A program made the position numbers and the translations under genes. The notes under the pieces were generated by a model. It was not told the DNA's origin. It saw only the letters and a program-made list of their open reading frames with translations, and made no database searches. From UBA6902 sp964393845 (lineage in GTDB: Bacteria; Nitrospirota; Thermodesulfovibrionia; UBA6902), in contig CAYMUX010000003.1 of the NCBI GenBank assembly GCA_964393845.1, forward strand, positions 1 to 64,000: a stretch of 64,000 nt of DNA. The letters are read 5' to 3'. Positions 36,743 to 45,879 of this stretch are shown one piece after another. Within the stretch, counting starts at the first letter, position 1, and each line of letters begins with the position of its first letter.

Positions 36743-38131
36743 ATGAAACAAATACTGGTAGTTGAAGACGATCCTGATATCCAAAATCAGATGAAATGGG
36801 GCCTTTCGGAGGAATACACTGTTCTTCAGGCATTAAACAGGGCTGAAGCCGTCTCTCTATTTAACAAAAATCAACCCTTGGTAGTAACTCTCGATCTTGG
36901 ACTTCCTCCAGATCGTAATGATGCAACCGAAGGTTTATCATGTCTTCGCGAAATACTGAAAAAAGCTCCCGACACGAAAGTAATTATAGTTACCGGGAAT
37001 AACGACAGAGAAAATGCCCTTAAGGCAATTCAGATGGGCGCATATGATTATTATCTCAAACCTGTCAATATGAATGAATTAAAGGTAATACTGCAAAGGG
37101 CATTTCACCTATCAAAAATAGAGTCTGAAAACCTCAAATTACATAAGATGCTGGATAAAGAAATCGGTTATGCCGGCATGATTGGACAAAGCCCTGAGAT
37201 GCAAAAGGTATTTGAGACTATCAGTAAAGTCGCTACTACTGATGTGGCAGTTCTGGTAACAGGAGAAAGTGGAACAGGTAAAGAGCTTGTTGCCCGGGCA
37301 ATTCATGACAAGAGTTCGAGGAATAAAGGCCCTTTCATCCCTATTAACTGCGGGGCAATACCGGAGACTCTGCTTGAATCTGAGCTCTTTGGATATGAAA
37401 AAGGCGCTTTTACAAATGCATACGCCCAGCAAAAAGGCAAATTTGAATATGCAGACAAAGGAACGCTTTTTCTCGATGAAATAGGAGAAATGTCGCCGAA
37501 TCTGCAGGCAAAGCTCTTGAGATTTTTACAGGAAAAAAAGATTCAACGCGTGGGCGGCAGAAAAGACATTGAGATAGATACCAGAGTAATTGCCGCTACG
37601 AATATTGACTTGAATATAGCCATGAAGGATCACAAATTCAGAGATGATCTATTCTTCAGGATCAGTGTCATTACAATTAATGTCCCTCCACTCCGGGATC
37701 GGGGATTGGATATCAAATTGCTGGCAAATATTTTTCTTGAGCGATATAAGGTCATATTTAACAAGAAAATTAAAGGGATCAGCCAATCCGCTATGTGTGA
37801 AATTGAAAAATACCCGTGGCCCGGAAATGTCAGAGAACTTGAAAACAAGCTACAGAAAGCGGTGATTACAACCGAATCCAGCATTATTGAACCTCATAAT
37901 CTGGGATTAGGCGCACAGTCAAAAGAAATATTAAGCGGGGTAACTTCTGAAAAACGGGATAAGGGAGTTACACTCAAAGAAGCGCGTAAAAGACTTGAAA
38001 TGGACCTCATCTCAAATGTAGTTGAAAGACACAGCGGCAATATCAAAAGGGCGTCAGAGGAGTTAGGGATCAGCAGACCGACACTATATGATTTGATTGA
38101 GAAATATAAGCTGCCTATTAAAGAGGATTAA
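36743..38131 (+). CDS. prsR: PrsR-type sigma-54-dependent response regulator
   Basis: 462 residues: receiver domain with phosphorylated Asp in VVTLDLGLPP (Asp51), AAA+ domain with Walker A GESGTGKE (about 173-180), Walker B TLFLDEIGEM, and a C-terminal Fis-type HTH (RASEELGISRPTLYDLIEKY). The long loop after the receiver Asp (PPDRNDATEGL) is typical of PEP-CTERM-box regulators. The sigma-54 contact loop reads GAFTNA rather than GAFTGA. It probably activates the -24/-12 promoter at 30556. Confidence 0.93.
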   Translation: MKQILVVEDDPDIQNQMKWGLSEEYTVLQALNRAEAVSLFNKNQPLVVTLDLGLPPDRNDATEGLSCLREILKKAPDTKVIIVTGNNDRENALKAIQMGAYDYYLKPVNMNELKVILQRAFHLSKIESENLKLHKMLDKEIGYAGMIGQSPEMQKVFETISKVATTDVAVLVTGESGTGKELVARAIHDKSSRNKGPFIPINCGAIPETLLESELFGYEKGAFTNAYAQQKGKFEYADKGTLFLDEIGEMSPNLQAKLLRFLQEKKIQRVGGRKDIEIDTRVIAATNIDLNIAMKDHKFRDDLFFRISVITINVPPLRDRGLDIKLLANIFLERYKVIFNKKIKGISQSAMCEIEKYPWPGNVRELENKLQKAVITTESSIIEPHNLGLGAQSKEILSGVTSEKRDKGVTLKEARKRLEMDLISNVVERHSGNIKRASEELGISRPTLYDLIEKYKLPIKED

Positions 38132-38138
38132 AAAGAAA

Positions 38139-38519
38139 ATGTACTTAAAGATGAAAAATAAAAAATACGGCGAAAAAGAAATATTGGCAGTAAAACTCGG
38201 AAAATGGCCTAACCCGAATCCGGACAGGGACTATACAATTGATATAAATTTTTCTGAATTTACGTGCTTATGCCCGCGCTCGGGCTATCCCGACTTTGCA
38301 ACTATTAAAATCAACTACGTACCGGACAAGCATATTGTAGAATTGAAGTCCCTGAAACTTTATCTGAATAATTTCAGAGACCAGAATATTTCCCATGAGT
38401 CTGCAACCAATCAGATATTTGATGATTTAAAAAAATTACTGAAGCCGAGACATCTGGAAGTTACAGGGGATTTTAATCCAAGAGGAAATGTTAAAACAGT
38501 AATTAGTGTAACATCTTAA
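38139..38519 (+). CDS. queF: NADPH-dependent 7-cyano-7-deazaguanine reductase
   Basis: Reduces preQ0 to preQ1 in queuosine biosynthesis. Short (type I) form of about 126 residues. The active site is FTCLCPRSGYPDFA, with the catalytic Cys and Asp of the QueF family, followed by ELKSLKLYLNNFRDQNISHE. ATG 38139 is chosen; the frame opens further upstream inside prsR, and ATG 38151 is possible. Its start lies 8 bases after prsR ends. Confidence 0.95.
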   Translation: MYLKMKNKKYGEKEILAVKLGKWPNPNPDRDYTIDINFSEFTCLCPRSGYPDFATIKINYVPDKHIVELKSLKLYLNNFRDQNISHESATNQIFDDLKKLLKPRHLEVTGDFNPRGNVKTVISVTS

Positions 38520-38576
38520 CTTCCACTCTTACTGACCTTTGCTCTGCCTCAATTTCTCATTAATGCAGACATTATT

Positions 38577-39356
38577 TCAAACATTCAACACCTTCATCCC
38601 CTTGCCGATGGAAATCGCATTCGTCATGGCAGTATATGTAAAACCCTTCGCCTTGATAAACGCCTCTTTTACATCGTATCCGAGAGCAAGACAGGCTGTA
38701 ATAGCAGCTGAAAATACACACCCCGTACCGTGAAATTCTCCTTCAAGCCTCTCATTCTCCAGAGATAAAAATTCCTTTCCGTCAAAAAGCAGGTCCATTG
38801 CCTTATCTTTCAAATGCCCGCCTGTAATTATTACTGCATCAGGACCAAACCCTCTTAATCTCACAGCTGCTTCTTTCATATCATCCTCAGCTTCTATTTC
38901 CTTCCCTGTGAAAACGCCCGCTTCATAAATATTTGGAGTAATGACTCGTGCCAGAGGGAACAAATCATTTTTTATAATATCCAGTCCTTTTTCTTCAATA
39001 AGCCTGACCCCCGTTGATGATACTGTTACGGGGTCAATGACGAAATTATGGAGTGAATATTGCCGTACCTTGCCGGCTACTGCACTAACAGTATCCGTAG
39101 TATAAAGCATCCCTGTCTTAACGGCGTCAGGCAGGACATCCTGAAGAAGTACATCTAATTGCTCGGATATCAGATCAATGGACAGTTCATGGACACAATG
39201 TACTCCTTTGGTACTTTGTGCAGTCAGCACCGTGGGAATGCTCAGACCGTAAACTCCCATGGCCTGGAATGTCCTTATATCCGCCTGTAATCCGGCGCCT
39301 CCTGAAGGGTCAGACCCTGCTATTGTGAGGGCAGTTTTATGTTTTGAGTTGATCAT
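38577..39356 (-). CDS. thiD: Hydroxymethylpyrimidine/phosphomethylpyrimidine kinase
   Basis: Thiamine biosynthesis: phosphorylates HMP and HMP-P. 259 residues with the ribokinase-fold signatures SGGAGLQADIRTFQAMGVYG near the N-terminus and the anion-hole motif HGTGCVFSAAITA near the C-terminus. Length and motifs are standard. No other thi gene is nearby. Confidence 0.95.
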   Translation of the reverse strand: MINSKHKTALTIAGSDPSGGAGLQADIRTFQAMGVYGLSIPTVLTAQSTKGVHCVHELSIDLISEQLDVLLQDVLPDAVKTGMLYTTDTVSAVAGKVRQYSLHNFVIDPVTVSSTGVRLIEEKGLDIIKNDLFPLARVITPNIYEAGVFTGKEIEAEDDMKEAAVRLRGFGPDAVIITGGHLKDKAMDLLFDGKEFLSLENERLEGEFHGTGCVFSAAITACLALGYDVKEAFIKAKGFTYTAMTNAISIGKGMKVLNV

Positions 39357-39478
39357 ACTTTAATCAACAACTTCAGGGCGCGGCGAAGCCGTGCACCTAC
39401 TTCCGAGCTTACGTGCTTATGGATCATGGAAAGACTATATCAACTTGTATATAATATTTCAAGAATAAAGGAGCTATT

Positions 39479-39985
39479 ATGCAGGAAGAACTTCTTGAAG
39501 TCGTTAATGAAAAGGGTGAAACAGTCAGGACCCTTCCGAGATCTCAAATCCACGGTGACCCCTCATTGATCCACAGGGTCGTTCACGTCCTTGTATTTAA
39601 TGGAAAAGGTGAGCTTCTACTTCAGAAACGCTCAATGAATAAAGATGTGGCAGCTGGGAAATGGGATACATCTGTCGGCGGACACGTCAATTCGGGTGAA
39701 ACACTTGAGGAAGCAGTCAGGAGGGAAACAGAAGAAGAACTAGGCATCACAGCTTGTTCGACCGGGTTTCTGTATACTTACATTCATTCAAACGAATATG
39801 AAACAGAACTCGTATATACCTATACATGTACATATGACGGAGAAATAAAATTTCAGCAGGACGAAATTGACGAGGTACGGTCGTGGGGCCTGGATGAAAT
39901 CAAGTTTAATACCGGAAAAGGCGTCTTAAGTGACAACTTTGAGCATGAGATCGAAACATACTTGAAATTTAAAGAGGGTCAATAG
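39479..39985 (+). CDS. Nudix hydrolase
   Basis: 168 residues with a full Nudix box, GGHVNSGETLEEAVRRETEEELG (quoted in part: GETLEEAVRRETEEELG). The N-terminal part resembles the isopentenyl-diphosphate-isomerase-like or YfcD-type subgroup (LLEVVNEKGE, RVVHVLVFNGKGELLLQKR). AAAGGAG precedes the ATG by seven bases. Substrate unknown. Confidence 0.93.
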   Translation: MQEELLEVVNEKGETVRTLPRSQIHGDPSLIHRVVHVLVFNGKGELLLQKRSMNKDVAAGKWDTSVGGHVNSGETLEEAVRRETEEELGITACSTGFLYTYIHSNEYETELVYTYTCTYDGEIKFQQDEIDEVRSWGLDEIKFNTGKGVLSDNFEHEIETYLKFKEGQ

Positions 39986-40029
39986 ACCTTATAATTTATC
40001 CTGGCTGAATTCGTCTCCCCATTTAACAT

Positions 40030-40326
40030 TTACCGATCTTCCGGCAATTTGTAATCCATCCCTGCAAATTGAATATTAGACTGGTCCTCGCATCGCGGGG
40101 GCGACACTGCATGCACTCCGCTGCATTTGGGACATTTCCCTACAAATGTTTTTAATGTAAAAATCTCACCACAGCCCCGGCACCTGGTTTCCAGCCCGCC
40201 GCCAGGAAGAGGCTGATCTTTTATCGCTCCGCCATGTGCATTATAAACAAATTCTACAAGATCCCTTCCTTCAGAAAAAGGCCCTGCTCCCCTGTCCCCG
40301 CAGCTACCACATTGTCCCATGTTCAC
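40030..40326 (-). CDS. Zinc-ribbon protein
   Basis: 98 residues with three Cys pairs: CGSC near the start, CRGC and CPKC in the middle (a likely treble or ribbon zinc site), and a further Cys in SPPRCED. The last 20 residues are polar. Possibly a small metal or iron-sulfur accessory protein; the nearby HesB/IscA remnant is compatible but not proof. Confidence 0.75.
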   Translation of the reverse strand: MNMGQCGSCGDRGAGPFSEGRDLVEFVYNAHGGAIKDQPLPGGGLETRCRGCGEIFTLKTFVGKCPKCSGVHAVSPPRCEDQSNIQFAGMDYKLPEDR

Positions 40327-40587
40327 ACCTCCTGTTTTTTGTCTGCAAATATTTGATCAGGTCAATAGCAAAATTATTTTTATAGTTTACAGAATCAGCA
40401 ATCTAAATAATATGAGCTAAATCATGAAGTTTATATATTCTATTATTCCAGCACAGGCAAGAGGTTTTTTCTAAGCAGTAACGGCATGCCCTTTTAAATG
40501 GATTGATATCAGGATATGAAGTTTTAAAATTAAATGCCGATAAGTATATCAGGAGGCCAAAGTGGTTTATCCATTAAAGGAAATACC

Positions 40588-40752
40588 ATGACAGCAAAAG
40601 AAACAATAGAAATCATCAGTAACTCTTCACTGTGGAAAACACTATCCATAAAGGAAAAAGCGGAAGCCGCTGCCTATGCCATGAAAATCGCCGGGATCAA
40701 ACATGAGGATGAAGATGTGAGCGATCTCATAGGCGAAGTTTATGCCGGCTGA
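40588..40752 (+). CDS. Small protein of unknown function
   Basis: 54 residues from ATG 40588 (MTAKETIEII), eight bases after AAAGGA. An earlier in-frame ATG (40534) has no site in range. The product is helical and acidic at the C-terminus, without recognised motifs. Confidence 0.5.
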   Translation: MTAKETIEIISNSSLWKTLSIKEKAEAAAYAMKIAGIKHEDEDVSDLIGEVYAG

Positions 40753-40844
40753 GTTAATTCGACACTTCCAGACAGTTAAAGAAAAAAGATGGTGAGACAA
40801 CTCCCACCATCCAGTATTAAATATCTATGTTCAGCTATAGCGGC

Positions 40845-41269
40845 TTATCCGCATGAAGAGCCGCAGCTTGGTCCGCATGACGGAGGATTGGGATTGTTGA
40901 TTATAAATCCCTGTTTCTCCCCGTCATCGACAAAATCGATAGTCATGCCGTCGAGTTTTTCAGAAGCATCTTTGTCGATAAAAAACCTGGTGCCGTTTTG
41001 TTCTATGACTTTATCCCCGTCAACGGGGCTTTCTACAATATCTATTCCGTATGAGGGCCCGCAGCAGCTGCTGCCGGCTGTGTAAAATCTGAGTCCCCAC
41101 CTGGTCTTTCCTTCTGCATATATAGTAACGGCATTAAATTAAAATACATCTTAAGCATTTAATTAGCTGTAATATAAAGGAAATATCATATTTTAACTTA
41201 AGTTATTTATTGCCGTTACTATAGTATCTCCTTGGTTTTCTCTGCTGCTGTGTCTGATATGGTTACCAT
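40845..41269 (-). pseudogene. HesB/IscA-family iron-sulfur protein gene, split by a 99-bp element
   Basis: The 5' part starts at ATG 41269 behind AAGGAGG and reads MVTISDTAAEKTKEI. It is then interrupted by the palindromic element at 41123-41221. The 3' part resumes YAEGKTRWGLRFYTAGSSCCGPSYG and ends CGPSCGSSCG at 40845. Removing the element plus one TA copy (101 bp) joins the parts in frame as KEI-L-YAEG, giving a 107-residue HesB-type protein with the usual Cys residues (SSCCG and the CxxxC-type tail). As it stands, the reading frame meets a stop inside the element, and no start codon precedes the 3' part. These proteins carry or deliver iron-sulfur clusters. Confidence 0.9.
41121..41223. 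mobile_element. Palindromic MITE-like insertion with TA target duplication
   Basis: TAGTAACGGCA at 41123 and TGCCGTTACTA ending at 41221 are perfect terminal inverted repeats; the whole 99 bp is an imperfect palindrome rich in A/T. TA occurs directly on both sides (41121-41122 and 41222-41223), as expected for a Tc1/mariner or IS630-type target duplication. No coding capacity. Excision on paper restores the HesB gene. Confidence 0.9.
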
Positions 41270-41454
41270 CAATAAAATCCTCCTTAAATTGTTGCCGGAA
41301 ACTGATGCGGCTGTTCTTTTTAGGGTAAAAGAAAAGTATGGAAAAAAGCAAACATAAATCTTTTTTTAGTTTTTTTTGATGTATACTTTATATAAATACG
41401 TACGAACAAATCCGGCACGATAATCTGTTTTTGTTATGAAAGAGAAGGAGTAAA

Positions 41455-42312
41455 ATGTCCCCTTTAAGATTTAACATATTTCTATGTGCTTTATTAATTA
41501 CCCTGATTCCATCCTTTTCACAAATATCAAAGGCTGGTGAACCGTTAATTTTTGCAGTCCATCCATACCTGCCTGCAACTGAGATTGTTGAGAGGTTTAC
41601 TCCGCTTGTAAAATACCTGAGTAAAGAATTAGGTGAGACGGTTATAATTGACGTCTCGCTTGATTATCAAAATCATATAGCAAGAACCGGTAAGGACAAT
41701 GTGGATATCGCCTATATGGGACCGGCAAGTTACGTAAAGATGGTTGATACGTATGGCAGGAAACCGCTTCTGGCACGTCAGGAAATTAACGGCAAACCCA
41801 CATTCCACGGGGTAATAATCGTCAAAAAGGACAGCCCGTTGCGATCTCTCACGGATCTGGCAGGAAAGCGCTTTGCTTTCGGCGACCCGGAGTCTACCAT
41901 GAGTCATCTGGTGCCCAGATACATGTTATGGAAGGAAGGAGTGACCATTGACAACCTGGGCGGCTATGCATTCCTGGCAAATCATCATAATGTGGCGCTC
42001 GGAGTGCTTGCCGGGGATTTTGATGCCGGGGCAGTCAAGGAAGAGGTGTTTGATGAATACGAAAAACGCGGGTTAAGAGACCTTGCAAGGACGCCGGAGA
42101 TATCGGACCATGTAATTATTGCGACTAACAGACTTTCCCCTGAGAAAATACAAAAACTTCGTGATGCCCTGAATTCTCTCAGCGGAAAAGAAGATGGCCG
42201 GAATATTCTGAATTCCATCAAACCCTCCATCAGCCTGGTCCCCGCGAAAGATGAAGATTACGATAACCTGCGTGAAATACTTAAGGCGCTTGCTAAACTG
42301 GGAATTTACTAA
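41455..42312 (+). CDS. PhnD/SsuA-like periplasmic binding protein
   Basis: 285 residues with a signal peptide (about 1-25, ending SKAG). The PhnD-type fold shows in FAVHPYLPATEIVERFTPL, VDIAYMGPASYVKM, GKRFAFGDPESTMSH and LAGDFDAGAVKEEVF. Family members bind phosphonate, phosphite or related anions. There is no ABC transporter; instead the gene overlaps a hybrid histidine kinase gene (TAATG), so the protein most likely serves as a sensor subunit. Confidence 0.92.
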   Translation: MSPLRFNIFLCALLITLIPSFSQISKAGEPLIFAVHPYLPATEIVERFTPLVKYLSKELGETVIIDVSLDYQNHIARTGKDNVDIAYMGPASYVKMVDTYGRKPLLARQEINGKPTFHGVIIVKKDSPLRSLTDLAGKRFAFGDPESTMSHLVPRYMLWKEGVTIDNLGGYAFLANHHNVALGVLAGDFDAGAVKEEVFDEYEKRGLRDLARTPEISDHVIIATNRLSPEKIQKLRDALNSLSGKEDGRNILNSIKPSISLVPAKDEDYDNLREILKALAKLGIY

Positions 42313-44816
42313 TGACTGAAACCGCAAGATTTAAATATCAGCGTGCTTTTTTGGCATTTATTGCTATACTGCTTGTCTTTCTCATTGTTACTGATATGGT
42401 TATCGTGTCGAACCAGCGGAAACAGCTAATGAGTGACGCGGAGAACCACATGCGGTCTGAAGTGGATTTAGTAGAGACGTTTATACGGGAACCGCTTCTG
42501 AAACATGATTATGCAAAGGTAGAACAGTTTCTCACACACTGGGCTGAGGAGCATAATGAAGTCATTGAGGTCAGGGCGGTGATGCCCAATAATTTTGTAC
42601 TTGCAGAATACAATCGCAAGACACCATCACGTTATGTCTATGTTTTACAGAAACAGGTGCGGTACGGGGACAAAGATCTCATCAGCTTGAAAGTAGTCAA
42701 GGATTTTTCAAGCGTTGAGACTATCATCGGCAGACTCCGGCTGCAGCTCATAGCGTTTTCTCTCTTTCTCACGGCGCTGCTGGGAATTCTCCTTTGGCGT
42801 ACCGTCAGGACAATGGCGCTGAAGCCACTGGAGATGGAAATCAATCTGCGCACTCAGGTCGAAGAAAAGCTTCAAAAGGCCAAGGACCAGCTGGAAGCGA
42901 GGGTACAGGAACGCACTGCGGAACTGAGGGAAAGTGAACTGCGCCTGAAAACTATAATAGAGACAGAGCCGGAATGCGTTAAGATTCTTGCGTCTGACGG
43001 CGCCCTGCTGACAATGAACCCTGCAGGTCTTGCAATGCTCGAGGCTGACTCAATTGAAGAAGTTATAGGCGGCAGCATATATCCTTTTATTGATCCAAAA
43101 TACAGGGACGCTTTCAGGAAACTTAACGAAGCTGTTATACAGGGGGAAAAGGGCAGTATGGAGTTTGAATTGACAGGATTGAAAGGAACGCGGCGGTGGC
43201 TTGATACACATGCCGTGCCTCTCCGTAATGACAGGAATGAGATTGTGGGAATACTGAGTGTTACGCGCGATATAACCGAACGCAAAAAATCCGAAACGGA
43301 ATTGCGGTTTTCAGAGGAGAAATTCTCAAAAGCATTTCGTTCAAGTCCGACTTTTATAACAATAAGCACTCTTCAGGAGGGGAGGTTTATTGAAGTAAAC
43401 GATGCATTTCTTAAGGCAAGCGGCTACAGCAAAGAGGAAATGCTCGGCATATCATCATTAGAACTTGGTATTTGGGCAGACGCTTCTGACCGCAGGGAAA
43501 TGGTCAGCCTGCTATTAGAACATGGTGTTGTCTATAACAAGGAAAGTAAATTCCGTATGAAGACCGGTGAAATAATAAATATCCTCTACTCTGCGGAACT
43601 TATTGACATAGGCAATGAGCAGTGCATCATCGCGGTAATCCTGGATATCACAGAGAGGAAGAAACTTGAAAACCAGCTCCTGCAGGCGCAGAAAATGGAA
43701 GCTGTGGGCCAGCTTGCAGGGGGCATTGCCCATGACTTTAATAACATCATCACAGCTATTTTCAGTTACGGGTACCTCCTGCAAAGGAAGTTAAGATCAG
43801 ACGATCCCGCGGCTGATTATATCAATAAAATACTTTCCTTATCTGACAGGGCCGCCCAGATAACGAGGGGGCTGCTTACCTTCAGCAGAAAACAGCACTT
43901 TGAGGTCGTGCCTGTAAACCTCAACGAAATTATTGGTAATATTAAAAAGCTTCTGGTAAATTTCATCGCGGAAGACATTGAACTCACCACAAAACTGTTG
44001 GATAAGGATATCATAATAATTGCGGACAGGAACCAGATAGAACAGGTGGTCCTGAATCTCGCAACGAACGCAAGGGACGCCATGCCGAACGGGGGGAAAC
44101 TGATTATAGAAACTGACCTTGTGGAAATAAACGAAAGCTTTATCAAAACTCATGGATTCGGCAGGCTTGGCAAGTATGCCCTTCTAACGGTTACTGATAC
44201 AGGGATAGGCATGGACGCGGAGACAAGACAGAGGATATTTGAGCCTTTTTTTACTACAAAGGAAGTCGGCAAGGGGACGGGACTCGGCCTTTCCGTGGTT
44301 TATGGCATTATCAAGCAGCACAGCGGCTTCATAAATTTATACAGCGAGCCGGGCAGGGGGTCCACCTTCAGGATATATTTACCTGAAATTAAAGCGACTG
44401 TTGAGAGGAAAAAAGAAGAGGAGCCTCTGCGGCAGATAGGGAAATCAGCTACAATACTTGTGGCGGAGGACGAGCCGGCAGTCAGGGGGCCGGTCAAAGA
44501 GATCCTTGAGGAATACGGATATAAAGTCATAGAAGCGGCAGATGGACAGGATGCAGTGGAGAAATTCAAACAATATAAAGATGAAATACAGCTTCTTCTC
44601 CTTGATGTAGTAATGCCGAAAATGAACGGGAAGGAAGCATATGAAGAAATAAAGCGGATGTCCCCGGAGATAAAGGTCATATTTACCAGCGGGTACACTG
44701 CAGATGTTATACTTAAGAAAAAAGTCCTTGAAGAAGACGTAATTTTCATTTCAAAACCGATAATACCGGACAAGTTATTATCAAGAATAAGGGAGGTCAT
44801 TGAAGGTGAACGCTAA
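42312..44816 (+). CDS. Membrane hybrid histidine kinase with two PAS domains and a receiver
   Basis: 834 residues. Membrane segment about 13-33, a periplasmic domain of about 110 residues, second segment about 145-165, a coiled coil, PAS domains (about 212-330 and 335-450), HisKA with AGGIAHDFNN (His about 473), HATPase (NLATNARDAMPNGG, GTGLGLSVVYGI) and a C-terminal receiver with LLLLDVVMPKMNG (Asp about 764). It lies between a PhnD-like binding protein and an HD-GYP regulator, both overlapping, so the path is probably ligand - kinase - HD-GYP. Confidence 0.93.
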   Translation: MTETARFKYQRAFLAFIAILLVFLIVTDMVIVSNQRKQLMSDAENHMRSEVDLVETFIREPLLKHDYAKVEQFLTHWAEEHNEVIEVRAVMPNNFVLAEYNRKTPSRYVYVLQKQVRYGDKDLISLKVVKDFSSVETIIGRLRLQLIAFSLFLTALLGILLWRTVRTMALKPLEMEINLRTQVEEKLQKAKDQLEARVQERTAELRESELRLKTIIETEPECVKILASDGALLTMNPAGLAMLEADSIEEVIGGSIYPFIDPKYRDAFRKLNEAVIQGEKGSMEFELTGLKGTRRWLDTHAVPLRNDRNEIVGILSVTRDITERKKSETELRFSEEKFSKAFRSSPTFITISTLQEGRFIEVNDAFLKASGYSKEEMLGISSLELGIWADASDRREMVSLLLEHGVVYNKESKFRMKTGEIINILYSAELIDIGNEQCIIAVILDITERKKLENQLLQAQKMEAVGQLAGGIAHDFNNIITAIFSYGYLLQRKLRSDDPAADYINKILSLSDRAAQITRGLLTFSRKQHFEVVPVNLNEIIGNIKKLLVNFIAEDIELTTKLLDKDIIIIADRNQIEQVVLNLATNARDAMPNGGKLIIETDLVEINESFIKTHGFGRLGKYALLTVTDTGIGMDAETRQRIFEPFFTTKEVGKGTGLGLSVVYGIIKQHSGFINLYSEPGRGSTFRIYLPEIKATVERKKEEEPLRQIGKSATILVAEDEPAVRGPVKEILEEYGYKVIEAADGQDAVEKFKQYKDEIQLLLLDVVMPKMNGKEAYEEIKRMSPEIKVIFTSGYTADVILKKKVLEEDVIFISKPIIPDKLLSRIREVIEGER

Positions 44817-45879
44817 AGCCGGAAACAGGATTCTCCTGGTGGATGATGATCCTTTTATACTTGAATCCGCTGTACAGGTGTTTACAGGACAGCAATATTC
44901 TGTGACTGCCTGCAGCAATGCGCATGACGCAGAAGCTGAGATGCAGGGAAATGAATTTGATGTGGTGCTGACTGATATCAAAATGCCTGGAGTGTCAGGC
45001 CTTGATCTCCTTGAGAAAATACACAATGTTAATCCTCATCTGCCGGTGATATTAATGACCGCTCATGCCGACCTGGATATAGCGGTAGAGGCGATAAAAA
45101 AAGGGGCGTTTGATTTTATCTTAAAGCCTTATCATCCGGAATACCTGGTGCATTCGGTTAATAAAGCTGTTCAATACGGCAATTACCTGAAGTGGAAAGA
45201 AAATTACAAGCTTTATCTTGAGGACATGGTCAGGATCAGGACAGAGGAGCTGGAAGCCTCGAGAAAGGAGGCGGAGAGTTTCAGCAGGGACATCGTGGAA
45301 CGCTTAACATCAGTCGCCGAATTCAGGGACACCGAGGCAGGGGTGCACGTTAAAAGAATAGGAGTTTTATCTCAAATAATCGCATCCGCATTGGGGATGC
45401 CGGATGACTTTGTCCTGAAAATCGGACAGGCAAGCCCTCTGCATGATATCGGCAAACTGGGAATTACCGATTATATACTGTTTAAAATGGGACCCCTTTC
45501 CCCTGAAGAATTTGAAGTTATAAAAACTCATACGACGCAGGGCGAAAGGATATTGGCAGGTTCTTCACATCCGATATTAAAGCTGGCGCAATCCATTGCC
45601 CTTAACCATCATGAAAGGTGGGACGGCACAGGATATCCCAGTGGCTTGAAAGGTGAAGCAATTCCTATTGAAGGCAGGATCGTGATGATCGTTGACCAGT
45701 ATGATGCATTGAGAAGCGAAAGACCATATAAAGAAGCGCTGGACCACAAGAACGTCTATGAAATAATTACTAAAGGGGACGGAAGGATAAAGCCGGAGCA
45801 TTTTGACCCTGCTGTCCTGAATGCATTTATCAAGAAAGCTGCTGACTTTGACGAGATTTTTAGATTGCTGGCAGATTAA
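44806..45879 (+). CDS. HD-GYP response regulator (cyclic-di-GMP phosphodiesterase type)
   Basis: Start at GTG 44806, nine bases after GGGAGG; a TTG two codons earlier is too close to that site. 357 residues: receiver domain with VLTDIKMPGVSG, a coiled-coil link (about 140-175), and an HD-GYP domain with SPLHDIGKLGI (about 212) and HHERWDGTGYPSGLKGE (about 266-282), all metal ligands present. Such proteins hydrolyse cyclic-di-GMP. It overlaps the hybrid kinase gene, the likely phosphodonor. Confidence 0.93.
   Translation: MNAKAGNRILLVDDDPFILESAVQVFTGQQYSVTACSNAHDAEAEMQGNEFDVVLTDIKMPGVSGLDLLEKIHNVNPHLPVILMTAHADLDIAVEAIKKGAFDFILKPYHPEYLVHSVNKAVQYGNYLKWKENYKLYLEDMVRIRTEELEASRKEAESFSRDIVERLTSVAEFRDTEAGVHVKRIGVLSQIIASALGMPDDFVLKIGQASPLHDIGKLGITDYILFKMGPLSPEEFEVIKTHTTQGERILAGSSHPILKLAQSIALNHHERWDGTGYPSGLKGEAIPIEGRIVMIVDQYDALRSERPYKEALDHKNVYEIITKGDGRIKPEHFDPAVLNAFIKKAADFDEIFRLLAD

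Noticed and set aside
40477..40486. AGTAACGGCA near the zinc-ribbon gene as a second copy of the palindromic element
   Set aside because: Only one arm is present, with no partner repeat within 150 bases; chance match or a remnant too short to support.
40789..41085. Plus-strand open frame of 98 codons
   Set aside because: It is the antisense of the HesB/IscA coding part on the minus strand and has no family signature.
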